Below are positions 57,038-64,000 of a DNA stretch of 64,000 bases, piece after piece. Each line of letters begins with the position of its first letter. Within the stretch, counting starts at the first letter, position 1. The position numbers were made by a program, and so were the translations under genes. Source of the stretch: Vreelandella olivaria (GTDB lineage: Bacteria > Pseudomonadota > Gammaproteobacteria > Pseudomonadales > Halomonadaceae); the NCBI RefSeq assembly GCF_023507745.1, contig NZ_JALPZO010000034.1, positions 41,460 to 105,459 of the forward strand, in the 5' to 3' direction. A model generated the notes under the pieces. That model was not told the DNA's origin. It searched no databases and saw nothing but the letters and a program-made list of their open reading frames with translations.

Positions 57038-57373
57038 TTATCCATTCACTACCGCCACACCTTCACCACCAAACGCCACCCTACCCGCAATAGCTTCCAT
57101 GCCTTTAATTGGCTGCTCGTAGCTCCAGGCGATATCCTGGCGTTCACCCAGCGATAAAGTCACCGCATTCCCTTTAAACGGGCAATAAGTGGTGGTTTCT
57201 GAAACGGTGAGTAACTCCATCCGCACGTCTTCGTGAGGAAAGTAGTGGCGTGGCGGGTAGCCGCGTTCGCGGAGTTCAAGCGTATTGGTGGAATCAGCAA
57301 TTAAGGTGCCATCAACATGCGCCTGCACGCGTTGGCTAATAGGGTGAAGCTCAATGCGTAGGGCATTTGGCAT
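57038..57373 (-). CDS. DUF427 domain protein
   Basis: 111 residues, a complete single DUF427 domain: ELRERGYPPRHYFPHEDVRME, TTYCPFKGNA and DIAWSYEQPIKGMEAIAGRVAF are its conserved parts. The domain is widespread and of unknown activity. A fragment of a second DUF427 gene lies 2.2 kb upstream on the same strand, across the GMC oxidoreductase gene. Confidence 0.88.
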   Translation of the reverse strand: MPNALRIELHPISQRVQAHVDGTLIADSTNTLELRERGYPPRHYFPHEDVRMELLTVSETTTYCPFKGNAVTLSLGERQDIAWSYEQPIKGMEAIAGRVAFGGEGVAVVNG

Positions 57374-57735
57374 TAGGTTTGTTCCCTGCGGCGTTTTTCG
57401 CTCTAATAAAATTAGCTTAGCAGTTAAATCCGTTGAGTCCCACGCCTCCCTCGTAGCACTTTAGGCTACGGAAATGACCTGGGTCATATTTATGCTAATG
57501 CTGTCTATTTCACTATGACCGCCCTGCCACCGCCCGTAACATCTCCTTAGTTTCCCGTTTGCTTGAGTGGTCAAGCACAGACCTACTAACAAAACCGCCG
57601 TATAATGTTCGAGGGTTTTATCACCCCGGCACAATGACGAGAGCGCTAGCACGGGCACAGGAAGTACAGGAGACTAAGGAAGGTAAAGATGACCGGCAGC
57701 GTCTTGGCGCTGCTGGCCTTGGGAGAGGAAGCGAG
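57374..57735. other. Gap between DUF427 and GMC genes
   Basis: 362 bases without a convincing gene. Only a short hairpin CGTAGC/GCTACG (57452-57470) stands out. Open frames here have no ribosome site and no recognisable protein. Confidence 0.5.
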
Positions 57736-59487
57736 CTATTTCGTGCTTTCCAGTTTGTCCGCGAGATCTTGGGCCAAAGCCACCATGGTCAGTGTTGGGT
57801 TCCAGGAACCACCCTGCGGCCATAAGCAACCACCGGTGACATACACATTATTGCTGCCTCTGAATCGATAATTCAGATCCACAGGGGCGGACGCTTCTTC
57901 ACCAAGATACAGGGTGGAACTTTCATGAACCAGGGCATCAACCCGTCGCTGATCCTCGCTTGGCCGCTCGGAACTCCATCGACCCAAATCAGGGTCACCA
58001 TGCCAGTACTCGACCTGAGAAGCCCCCATCGGAGAGAGCACATCTTCCAGGATACCGAAAGTGGCATTATCCATGGCATTCCAGGTCTGATAGTCCCGGG
58101 TATTCTCCTTGACCTGCAGCAATGAATTGGTGGTGATATTTTGGTCCTGATCATTGCACAAGAACCAGGATTCAGAATTTTTATAATCCAGTTCACCCAA
58201 CACCGCACAGACAAATACCACATAGCCTGCGGATGTTTCCAGTTGGGTCGGTGATGCGGTTGCCACCACATCCGGCATGTAGCGCAATGCCGTACCCGCA
58301 TTCTTCTTCGGGTTCACATCCCATAGCGACGACAGCTGAATATGGAATTGCTGTTCATAGTTTTTTTCAGCCACACCAGCAACATAACAGGCACTCAACT
58401 CCAGGTCGCCAAACTTATCTTGCGGATCCAGTGAAGATTTGGGAACCCGTGCCACGATGGAACTGATGAAATGCGCGGAAAAACGTTCGCCCAGCGTTTG
58501 GGTGCCTGGAAAGGAGTTGCGCAGGAGAGTAGTGGGTGGCAAGGTGCCCATGGCAAGAACCAGTTTTGCCTCGCCCAGCGGCAGCACGCCTCGGGAGGTT
58601 TCCAGGGCAGTGGCCTGACGAGAACCATTGATCTCTTGTTGCTGAATTCTTTCTACAATGCACTCAGTGACAATATCCAGCCTGGCGCCCTTCCCGGAAA
58701 CATGCAGCTTGGCCTGCTGATCGGCCAGTGCGAGAATATCGCCGGGTGTTGAATACTTCTGGAAGTCAACGCCGTTGAAATCCTCAGAGGCAGACGCCAA
58801 AGGTGCGGCCTGGGTTCGGTAGATTCCCTCGACGCTTTTCCCCTTTTCTTCAAGCAGCGATTGAATACGCTTCTGCAGGGGGCCATAGACGGGTCGACTC
58901 TTGCCTATGACGTTTAACTCCTCTGTACTGCGCCCCTGGTCGACTTGATCGGCTCTCTGGACTCGCAGCAGTTCCTCGGCCGTATCAAAATACTTTCGAG
59001 CGGCATCAATGGTGGCTTTTGGCCAACCGTTAAATTCAGCATCATTCGGCCGTGGACACCAGGCGCTCCACAGCGTGGAGCGACCGCCGAAGAAAGGCAC
59101 CATGCCGTGTTGCCAGCGAACCGGGCCATTCTTGCCCAGGGCAGTAGAAGCGGACATCGTCCAGGGGAAGGTTTCAGAAAGTCCACCCAGGGTGTCTTTA
59201 AAGGGCAAGGGGAGGTTTTGAAAATGCTCCGGAAGAAAGAAGGGACCGCGCTCGATCATAAGAATACGGCTATGAGGGTTTGACGCTAGAACGTGTTTCG
59301 CAAACGCCAGGGCACAAAACCCAGTCCCCACCACCACGTAGTCGTAACGGTTCTGCTCTCTGGCGGCTTTCCACCCCGCATTGGACAAGAAGAACACATG
59401 ATCCATTACCCGTTGCCCGGAGGGGGTTTGCGGCCCGGGTGTCGGGTAACCATATTGAAGATTCTGACTTGCGGCTGCTGTTCCCAT
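57736..59487 (-). CDS. GMC family oxidoreductase
   Basis: 583 residues. FAD-binding YVVVGTGFCALAFAKHVL near residue 50, followed by the acidic strand LMIERGPFF. HGMVPFFGGRSTLWSAWCPRP resembles the GMC flavin-contact region, and the C-terminal VTGGCLWPQGGSWNPTLTMVALAQDLAD is the GMC C-domain with its Asn. No signal peptide. Substrate unknown: alcohols, sugars or sterol-like compounds are typical. AGGGAG precedes the ATG. Lies directly behind a DUF427 remnant. Confidence 0.82.
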   Translation of the reverse strand: MGTAAASQNLQYGYPTPGPQTPSGQRVMDHVFFLSNAGWKAAREQNRYDYVVVGTGFCALAFAKHVLASNPHSRILMIERGPFFLPEHFQNLPLPFKDTLGGLSETFPWTMSASTALGKNGPVRWQHGMVPFFGGRSTLWSAWCPRPNDAEFNGWPKATIDAARKYFDTAEELLRVQRADQVDQGRSTEELNVIGKSRPVYGPLQKRIQSLLEEKGKSVEGIYRTQAAPLASASEDFNGVDFQKYSTPGDILALADQQAKLHVSGKGARLDIVTECIVERIQQQEINGSRQATALETSRGVLPLGEAKLVLAMGTLPPTTLLRNSFPGTQTLGERFSAHFISSIVARVPKSSLDPQDKFGDLELSACYVAGVAEKNYEQQFHIQLSSLWDVNPKKNAGTALRYMPDVVATASPTQLETSAGYVVFVCAVLGELDYKNSESWFLCNDQDQNITTNSLLQVKENTRDYQTWNAMDNATFGILEDVLSPMGASQVEYWHGDPDLGRWSSERPSEDQRRVDALVHESSTLYLGEEASAPVDLNYRFRGSNNVYVTGGCLWPQGGSWNPTLTMVALAQDLADKLESTK

Positions 59488-59559
59488 GTCGTAGCTCCCT
59501 ACGTTGATGTTATTTTCATTTTCCTGGGGTTCCGTGCGGGGTTGTTCCCGGCTATTTAT

Positions 59560-59637
59560 TCACTCTCTCGTCTCCCCCACTTCCTCCAACGGTTGCTCAT
59601 AGCTCCACGACACATCAGCCAAATCATCAAACGAGGC
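59560..59637 (-). pseudogene. Remnant of a second DUF427 gene
   Basis: Twenty-five codons between in-frame stops read ASFDDLADVSWSYEQPLEE and a short tail; DVSWSYEQP matches DIAWSYEQP of the intact DUF427 gene at 57038-57373. Only this C-terminal piece survives. The rest of 59488-59821 has no gene that I can support. Confidence 0.65.
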
Positions 59638-59788
59638 CTAGGGTCATCTCTTGCGTATAGGCTATGTCGTTATGTGTTCTTAATGCTTAAGTGCTCAGTC
59701 TAGTACCTAATAATGATTTGTCCATGTGTAGGATGGCGGGTACCAGTAGAGAATGCCCGCGAGTTGGGCGTCTCGGCTTTAGAGCATT

Positions 59789-59815
59789 GACTAACATACA
59801 GTTGCATGTTGGGTC
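59789..59815 (-). repeat. Short attC-like palindrome after the TfoX-like gene
   Basis: On the minus strand, ACCCAAC (perfect inverse core) starts a near-perfect inverted repeat, AACAT/ATGTT with flanking GAC/GTC, ending in GTTAGTC. At 27 bases it is far shorter than a working attC; it could be a deletion derivative. It lies seven bases after the gene's stop. Confidence 0.3.
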
Positions 59816-59821
59816 CGCGAT

Positions 59822-60172
59822 TTATTTCTTTATCTTTGGCTTGTTCTTTAATGCTTGGGAACGAAGGGCGGCCTCGAATGAGCGGTGTGCCCAGATGGCT
59901 GCTTGCTCGCGATCATCCATGATTTCATCGGGTGCCAGGTAATAGGACATCCTCATTAACTTGCCGCTCTTGTTGTACTTGAACGAACCCAATCCCTCTT
60001 TCTCGAAGTAGCCTGAGTTTTCAGCGTCCGCTTTCAAGTAAAGGGTGTCTTCGGCGACGAGAGCAAACATCAATCCATTGTGGTATATGCCGTACCCACC
60101 GAACATTTTCCGAGCGGTGATTGGCCCGAAGAGCTCGAAGACTTCCTGAAGGTACTCAATGTATTCACTCAT
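59822..60172 (-). CDS. TfoX/Sxy N-terminal domain protein
   Basis: 116 residues consisting of a TfoX N-terminal domain: FELFGPITARKMFGGYGIYHNGLMFALVAEDTLYLKAD. The C-terminal TfoX half is absent, so it is probably not the competence regulator itself. A lysine-rich tail ends the protein. Single-domain TfoX-like genes are common in integron cassettes, which fits its strand and neighbours. The upstream side is cut by IS remnants about 20 bases from the start. Confidence 0.82.
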   Translation of the reverse strand: MSEYIEYLQEVFELFGPITARKMFGGYGIYHNGLMFALVAEDTLYLKADAENSGYFEKEGLGSFKYNKSGKLMRMSYYLAPDEIMDDREQAAIWAHRSFEAALRSQALKNKPKIKK

Positions 60173-60192
60173 AAATTAATCAAGCACTCCTA

Positions 60193-60344
60193 GGCTCTGT
60201 CTGAAAAGTCATCAATGTTACGCTCTTCCTGCTCATTGAACCGGAGGGCTATATGGCAGGCCGTTACGAGCTGTCTGATCAGCGTTGGCAGATGATTGAG
60301 GACATCATTTCTCCGCCGCAGACATGGGGCATCCTCGCCGGGAC
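60193..60344 (+). pseudogene. IS5-family transposase, 5' fragment
   Basis: An end-like sequence GGCTCTGTCTGAAAAGT at 60193 is followed by an ATG at 60253 encoding MAGRYELSDQRWQMIEDIIS, the N-terminus of IS5-type transposases. A missing base near 60328 shifts the frame: the next frame continues MGHPRRD as the family expects. The gene stops at the IS3-family element inserted after base 60344. Confidence 0.7.
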
Positions 60345-60383
60345 TGTAATCCCCCATTTTTCGCAGCAGCTATTCGTAGAAAC

Positions 60384-61208
60384 TTAACCTGTCATCAGTA
60401 GCTGCCGAGGAGGGATGCCACCGATAGCAGTATGGGGTCGCTCGTTATTGTATTGCCATAGCCACTCAGTCGCGAGTTCCTGTGCATGACTGACCGAGTG
60501 GAACTGATGCAACTCCAACTATTCATGCCGTACCGTACGATTGAACCGTTCGATATAGGCATTTTGAGTCGGCTTGCCTGGCGGGATGTATAAAAGCGTT
60601 ATCCGATGGCTGTTAGCCCAATCGATCAACGATTGAGCGATGTACTCAGGGCCGTTATCCAGCCGGATGGCTGCCGGTTTACCCCGCCACTAGATGATGT
60701 GCTTCAGAGAGCGGATAACGCGGGCACTCGGCAGGGATAGGTCAACGTCGATACCTAAGCCTTCGCGATTGTAATCATCGATGACATTGAAGGTTCGCAG
60801 TGTTCGACCGTCGATCAGCGAGTCACTCATAACATCCATAGACCATACCTGGTTGATAGCCGTTGGCACACTCAAGGCATCTGGCTTATCTCGCATCAAG
60901 CGTCGCCTGAGCTTGATGCTCAGGTTCAACTCAAGCTCCCGATAAATGCGGTAAACGCGCTTATGATTCCAGGTGTAACCCCGCACATTACGCAACTGCA
61001 GATAGCAAAGCCCAACCCCTCAGCGCTTATTGGCTGTCGTCAAGCGCAGAAGCTTATCGGCAATGACGTCGTTCTCAGAACGCAGTTTGGGCCGATAGTA
61101 GTAGCAGGACTCACTGACGCTCATGCATTCACAGGCAAGGCGAATACTGACACCATGGCGTTTGATAGTAGAAGCGGCCATCTCACGTCGCTGAGATGGC
61201 TTTACCAC
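60384..61208 (-). pseudogene. IS3-family orfB (integrase-type transposase) with three in-frame stops
   Basis: DDE transposase: NQVWSMDVMSDSL (first Asp), [29 protein letters not shown] (second Asp) and [15 protein letters not shown] (Glu). All in one frame, but broken by TGA at 61020-61022 (after NKR, where Trp is expected), TAG at 60690-60692 and TAG at 60519-60521. It cannot make an active enzyme. Confidence 0.85.
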
Positions 61209-61469
61209 TTTCCCTCAAGTGCTTCCTGACGGATCTCAGCTTTGAGCTTTTCCTCGGCATACATCTTCTTGAGTCGGCGGTTTTCATCTTCGAGCTCTTT
61301 TCATCCGCTTCATCAACGAGGCGTCCATGCCACCAAACTTGGCGCGCCACTTATAGAAAGTAGCACTGCTCATGCCATGTTCACGGCATCACGCTGGGAC
61401 AGGCACACCTGAGTCGGCCTACTTGAGGATGGCGAGAATCTGGCTATCGGTAAATCGTGACTTTCTCAT
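61202..61469 (-). pseudogene. IS3-family orfA with stops and frameshift
   Basis: Starts MRKSRFTDSQILAILK, then TAG; continues, has TGA before CREHGMSSATFYKWRAKFGG, and after DASLMKRMK an extra base shifts the frame to ELEDENRRLKKMYAEEKL. The helix-turn-helix and leucine zipper of orfA are recognisable but not translatable as one protein. Confidence 0.8.
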
Positions 61470-61540
61470 AGAAAACGCCTTACGCTCATTTTATCGGAAT
61501 TTTCTACTTATAGCCGCTTCGGATTTCTGGGGGGATTACA

Positions 61541-61627
61541 CCTTGAAGCGTGGCATGCTAACCACTCCTTGTTTGTTTTTTCGATCCTACCAAAACTTAG
61601 GCATCCGCGGGGTTTTTATACAGTCTC
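61541..61627 (-). mobile_element. IS1182-type element, left end only
   Basis: On the minus strand an end GAGACTGTATAAAAACC (61627-61611) is followed by a leader with AAGGAG and ATGCCACGCTTCAAG (MPRFK, the usual start of IS1182 transposases) at 61556, and is then cut by the IS3 element. The end abuts the GTT of the attC site. Confidence 0.7.
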
Positions 61628-61729
61628 AACGCCCGGCTCACCGAGCAAATTTTTGATGGCGGCTTTTGTGCGGCTTTTTTGCACAAAAGATGACAGCGGA
61701 AATTTGTCCGGTGCAGCCGATTGTTACGT
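61624..61729 (-). repeat. Integron attC-like recombination site
   Basis: 106 bases. Minus-strand reading starts with ACGTAAC (inverse core, 6 of 7 with RYYYAAC) overlapping the stop codon of the preceding gene and ends GTTGAGA (6 of 7 with GTTRRRY). Arms CGGCTGCACCG and CGGTGAGCCG pair with one unpaired base on one side, as in true attC sites; AAATTT/AAATTT continues the stem, and CTTTTGTGC/GCACAAAAG forms the tip. This is the best-formed attC in the window. Confidence 0.75.
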
Positions 61730-63616
61730 GTTATCTATAAAATGACGAATTTTTACGGCTGTCTTCTGGCCAAATTTACTTGCCAACGATTTGCAAAAAT
61801 CTATTAATTTAAAACCAAATATTAGATTCAATATAGTAACCACAAGCAACACTAAAAACACTATTGACTTAAAATCAAAGTTCCAAATGTCACTAATAGA
61901 ATCAGGGGTTGTGTACATTAGAGCGTAGCCCAGTAACAATACCCATAACCCTATAGTCGAAACCAAAAATATACGGTTAACGATAAGAGAAACTGTGTCA
62001 ATAATTTTATCTATTTTCATAGTCTGATATGCTACTTCTTTTTCAGCATCTTCCAGCCTAGTGCCCAACTCTTCTGTATATATCTTTTTTGCTTTCTCTA
62101 AAATTGTGCTTACGGAACCAAACATATTGTCATCTGATGAAAACGCTTGATCCATTAGCTGGTCTCTCGCTGCCATGCTGTGGATCAACACGTGATAATC
62201 ATGTTCGTTTATTTTTCCCTTTTCTTTGAGTCGGTTTACTTCACTAATATAATCTGACCACAATGAATCTGAAGGTAGAAGTGCTGAATAGCAGTTGGCA
62301 ACTAACCTGTCCTTAGGAAGGCCGGCTGTTTTTTTGACAGATTTCATCCAAACCAAAGATGAGAATACATGGTCCCCCATACATACCGATGCATTGGAAT
62401 GCCCGTATTGTTCATTAAAAAACAAGGTTGATAGTCTAGCTAACTGTGCATTTGTTGTTATAAAAATCGCTTTGCATCTATCGAGATAGTCTTGCTTTCT
62501 TCCCTCTCGTAGCTGGAAAATTGCCTGTAAGCAAGCAATATCATGCGCTCGTGCTTTCTCCGATTGGTGTTCGAACACGCTGGCAAGCTTTTCAGATAAA
62601 GCGCTTTCATCTAATGAAAATGCTTTAATTATTTCAGGTTTTTCTTCAACAAATATCCCTTTTTTATTTAGTTTTTCTTCTAGGCTATTCATTATAATCA
62701 GCAAGTCAGACGGCGTTATTGAATTCTGATTAATATAGTCGAAGACATCGCTTGGCCTATTTGGGTTTAGTCGACCATATTGGTCAATTTGATTTAGCGC
62801 GGCAAAGAATATGCCATGTAATTCGTCAAGGGTATTTCTGAAACAACGGGTATATACACCCATATCCTTTAGCATTTCCATTAACTCTTCACATGGAATG
62901 CATAGTTCTCTCTGAGAGAAGCCGAGAACCCTTACTAAAAACTGCGTATCTAAATAGACAACTACTTTCTTTAATGGCTTATTTGTAATGTCAGTAGCAT
63001 TTTGAGAGTAATAAAATGTTTCTGTTAGCATTGCTCCACGAACAAATGAAAGGATTGATTCAAATGATTCCTGATCGTGCTTATTTGAGTAAGCCACAAA
63101 TTTTGAAACTAGAAATTTGTTTTTGTCTGAGTGTGCAGCCTTGATCTTTTCAGCTTCGCTTAGGTTTACAAATAGTAATGGAGCAATGTCATATAATACT
63201 TCGAAGAAGTATGTTGAAGCGATTTCTTCCTCTACATCTACGGAATGCTGACTTTTACAGTAATTAACAAATTTCTGAACTAAGCCATTGTATCTTCGTT
63301 GCTCAGCATCACGCAAAGTAGAGAAGTTGGAACTTTTAACACGATCTCTTTGGATTTTATATATTCCGTGAGGCTGCTTCTCCAATAGTTGGTATTTATT
63401 GGTAGCTCTTTTTAGCAAGCTGAGTACCGCACCAGTCGGTATTTTAAACTCTGCAATTTCAACAAATTTTTCCTTGAATTCATCAACAGAGAAAACGTCA
63501 GCGGTCATCATACCCAGTGTTTCATGAACCAAAGGGATATAGTTATCTAGAATATCAGAGCCTTTCTTATCCCAATTGACCCTAACAACTGCCATATTTA
63601 CAAGAAACCTATCCAT
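61724..63616 (-). CDS. Predicted PIN-like nuclease with two C-terminal membrane helices
   Basis: 630 residues, no named family. Residues 40-90 look like a winged helix (IPTGAVLSLLKRATNKYQLLE). A PIN-like nuclease pattern follows: Asp223 in VVVYLDTQFLV, Asp264/Glu265 in LDELHG, Asp359 in AHDIACLQA and IFITTNAQL (T387, N389). A helical region leads to membrane segments at about 547-569 and 583-604, so the nuclease would face the cytoplasm at the inner membrane. AAGAGAG precedes the ATG. AT-rich. The stop lies inside the attC site, the 5' boundary carries the matching core, so it is one integron cassette. Confidence 0.6.
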   Translation of the reverse strand: MDRFLVNMAVVRVNWDKKGSDILDNYIPLVHETLGMMTADVFSVDEFKEKFVEIAEFKIPTGAVLSLLKRATNKYQLLEKQPHGIYKIQRDRVKSSNFSTLRDAEQRRYNGLVQKFVNYCKSQHSVDVEEEIASTYFFEVLYDIAPLLFVNLSEAEKIKAAHSDKNKFLVSKFVAYSNKHDQESFESILSFVRGAMLTETFYYSQNATDITNKPLKKVVVYLDTQFLVRVLGFSQRELCIPCEELMEMLKDMGVYTRCFRNTLDELHGIFFAALNQIDQYGRLNPNRPSDVFDYINQNSITPSDLLIIMNSLEEKLNKKGIFVEEKPEIIKAFSLDESALSEKLASVFEHQSEKARAHDIACLQAIFQLREGRKQDYLDRCKAIFITTNAQLARLSTLFFNEQYGHSNASVCMGDHVFSSLVWMKSVKKTAGLPKDRLVANCYSALLPSDSLWSDYISEVNRLKEKGKINEHDYHVLIHSMAARDQLMDQAFSSDDNMFGSVSTILEKAKKIYTEELGTRLEDAEKEVAYQTMKIDKIIDTVSLIVNRIFLVSTIGLWVLLLGYALMYTTPDSISDIWNFDFKSIVFLVLLVVTILNLIFGFKLIDFCKSLASKFGQKTAVKIRHFIDNT

Positions 63617-63663
63617 ATATTCTCTCTTATTTGATGCTTTCTTTTGTGTCGACTGACTGAGCC

Positions 63664-63670
63664 ACGTAAC
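63664..63670 (-). other. Integron-type core site at the 5' boundary of the PIN-like cassette
   Basis: GTTACGT on the minus strand is the exact complement of the inverse core ACGTAAC at 61723-61729. In a circular cassette the two would face each other as the outer arms of one attC. It directly adjoins the end of the IS1182-type element at 63671. Confidence 0.6.
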
Positions 63671-64000
63671 GAGGCTGTAGAAAAACCCGATTTCGAGTCG
63701 TCTCCACCGCCTCTCGTCCTAATTTACTTACTCAGCCAGTCATCTGGCTGAGTAATCTTAATATCGGCATTTAGCCACTTGAGCGCCCAGCTAAAGCTTG
63801 TTTAAGTCGGCCTTTGGCTCTTAGAAAGCAGCTTACCCCGCTCTAAGCCCTTCAGGACGCGGCTAAGTTACCGTAATTCGCTAACTTCTCAATATTGTGT
63901 ATCAGGCAGTAAAGCTGCCACTGGCCCTGTACTTTCTTCTTGCCCCGAAGACTGAAGCGGTTCAGTCTTTTCGTCGTGCCAATGTTTCCAAAGACGGGTT
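63671..64000 (-). mobile_element. IS1182-type element, right end (continues beyond the window)
   Basis: The end GAGGCTGTAGAAAAACCC at 63671 agrees with the end at 61627 in 16 of 20 bases. A perfect hairpin TACTCAGCCAG/CTGGCTGAGTA lies at 63729-63754, then the 3' part of the transposase gene. It has the same orientation as the left-end fragment on the other side of the PIN-like cassette. Confidence 0.75.
63852..63998 (-). CDS. IS1182-family transposase, C-terminal fragment (5' end outside window)
   Basis: Forty-eight residues, PVFGNIGTTKRLNRFSLRG followed by KKKVQGQWQLYCLIHNIEKL, match the C-terminus of IS1182 transposases, where the late FxLRGxxKVxxQW pattern is typical. Whether the rest of the gene is intact cannot be seen. 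Confidence 0.75.
   Translation of the reverse strand, partial: PVFGNIGTTKRLNRFSLRGKKKVQGQWQLYCLIHNIEKLANYGNLAAS

Larger units (their letters stand above)
60345..61540 (-). mobile_element. IS3-family insertion sequence, decayed
   Basis: 1196 bases. The ends TGTAATCCCCC are identical for 11 bases as inverted repeats and remain similar for about 35. It holds orfA and orfB on the minus strand, both broken. No matching target duplication is seen at the two sides (GAC against CCT), so a rearrangement probably followed insertion. It separates an IS5-type fragment from an IS1182-type fragment. Confidence 0.85.

Noticed and set aside
57461..57658. Open frame of 65 codons in the DUF427-GMC gap
   Set aside because: No ribosome site, composition unlike a protein, and no resemblance to any family.
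59293..59703. Open frame of 136 codons on the plus strand
   Set aside because: Overlaps the start of the GMC gene in antisense and the DUF427 remnant; no ribosome site.
1..64000. CRISPR array, rRNA or tRNA genes
   Set aside because: No regularly spaced repeats and no RNA gene signatures were noticed; short tRNAs could be missed by eye.

Overview
The window looks like a chromosomal segment of a moderately halophilic gammaproteobacterium, most likely Halomonadaceae (Halomonas or a close relative). The reasons are the gene content (a Tat-exported high-potential iron-sulfur protein, betaine/carnitine-type genes, a TAXI-TRAP transporter, recC-recB-recD, the prkA-yeaH-spoVR stress operon) and the moderately high G+C of the left 54 kb. 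The genus is an inference from content; no rRNA or tRNA gene was seen.

1-54 kb is ordinary, dense chromosome. It holds a LysR fragment, a membrane-anchored endonuclease, an Lrp-type ligand-binding protein and a HiPIP; the operon prkA-yeaH-spoVR; threonine aldolase, dienoyl-CoA reductase, an EamA exporter and an acetyltransferase-nitrilase fusion; an alkyltransferase-like protein, azoR and an AGCS symporter; a LysR gene divergent from a gamma-butyrobetaine-hydroxylase-like enzyme with an orphan betaine-type binding protein; YjbQ and MtfA; a LysR/tartrate dehydrogenase pair; an IclR-controlled FAD oxidoreductase-TAXI TRAP-MFS cluster; wrbA; astE followed by a basic amino acid ABC transporter with two paralogous binding proteins; TraX; purEK; a lone HTH protein; chrA; ilvD; and recC, recB and recD with pncB lying antisense between recC and recB.

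54-64 kb is accessory and partly AT-rich. Directly after recD are genes, all on the minus strand, arranged like integron gene cassettes. They are a YbjQ-like protein, a two-gene unit (an Abi/UG-type reverse transcriptase overlapping a predicted PD-(D/E)XK nuclease), a TfoX-like protein, and a 630-residue protein with a predicted PIN-like nuclease domain and two C-terminal membrane helices. The last gene ends in a convincing 106-bp attC-like site, and its 5' boundary carries the exactly matching core site. The RT-nuclease unit is bounded by a matching core pair in the same way. No integron integrase lies in the window. The array is broken up by a DUF427 gene, a GMC oxidoreductase with a DUF427 remnant, and a nest of decayed insertion sequences (IS5-type start, IS3-family element with in-frame stops, IS1182-type ends).

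The strongest candidates for new biology are the RT plus nuclease cassette beside recBCD and the membrane-anchored PIN-like cassette. Both have the look of integron-borne anti-phage genes; that function is inference and not shown by the sequence.
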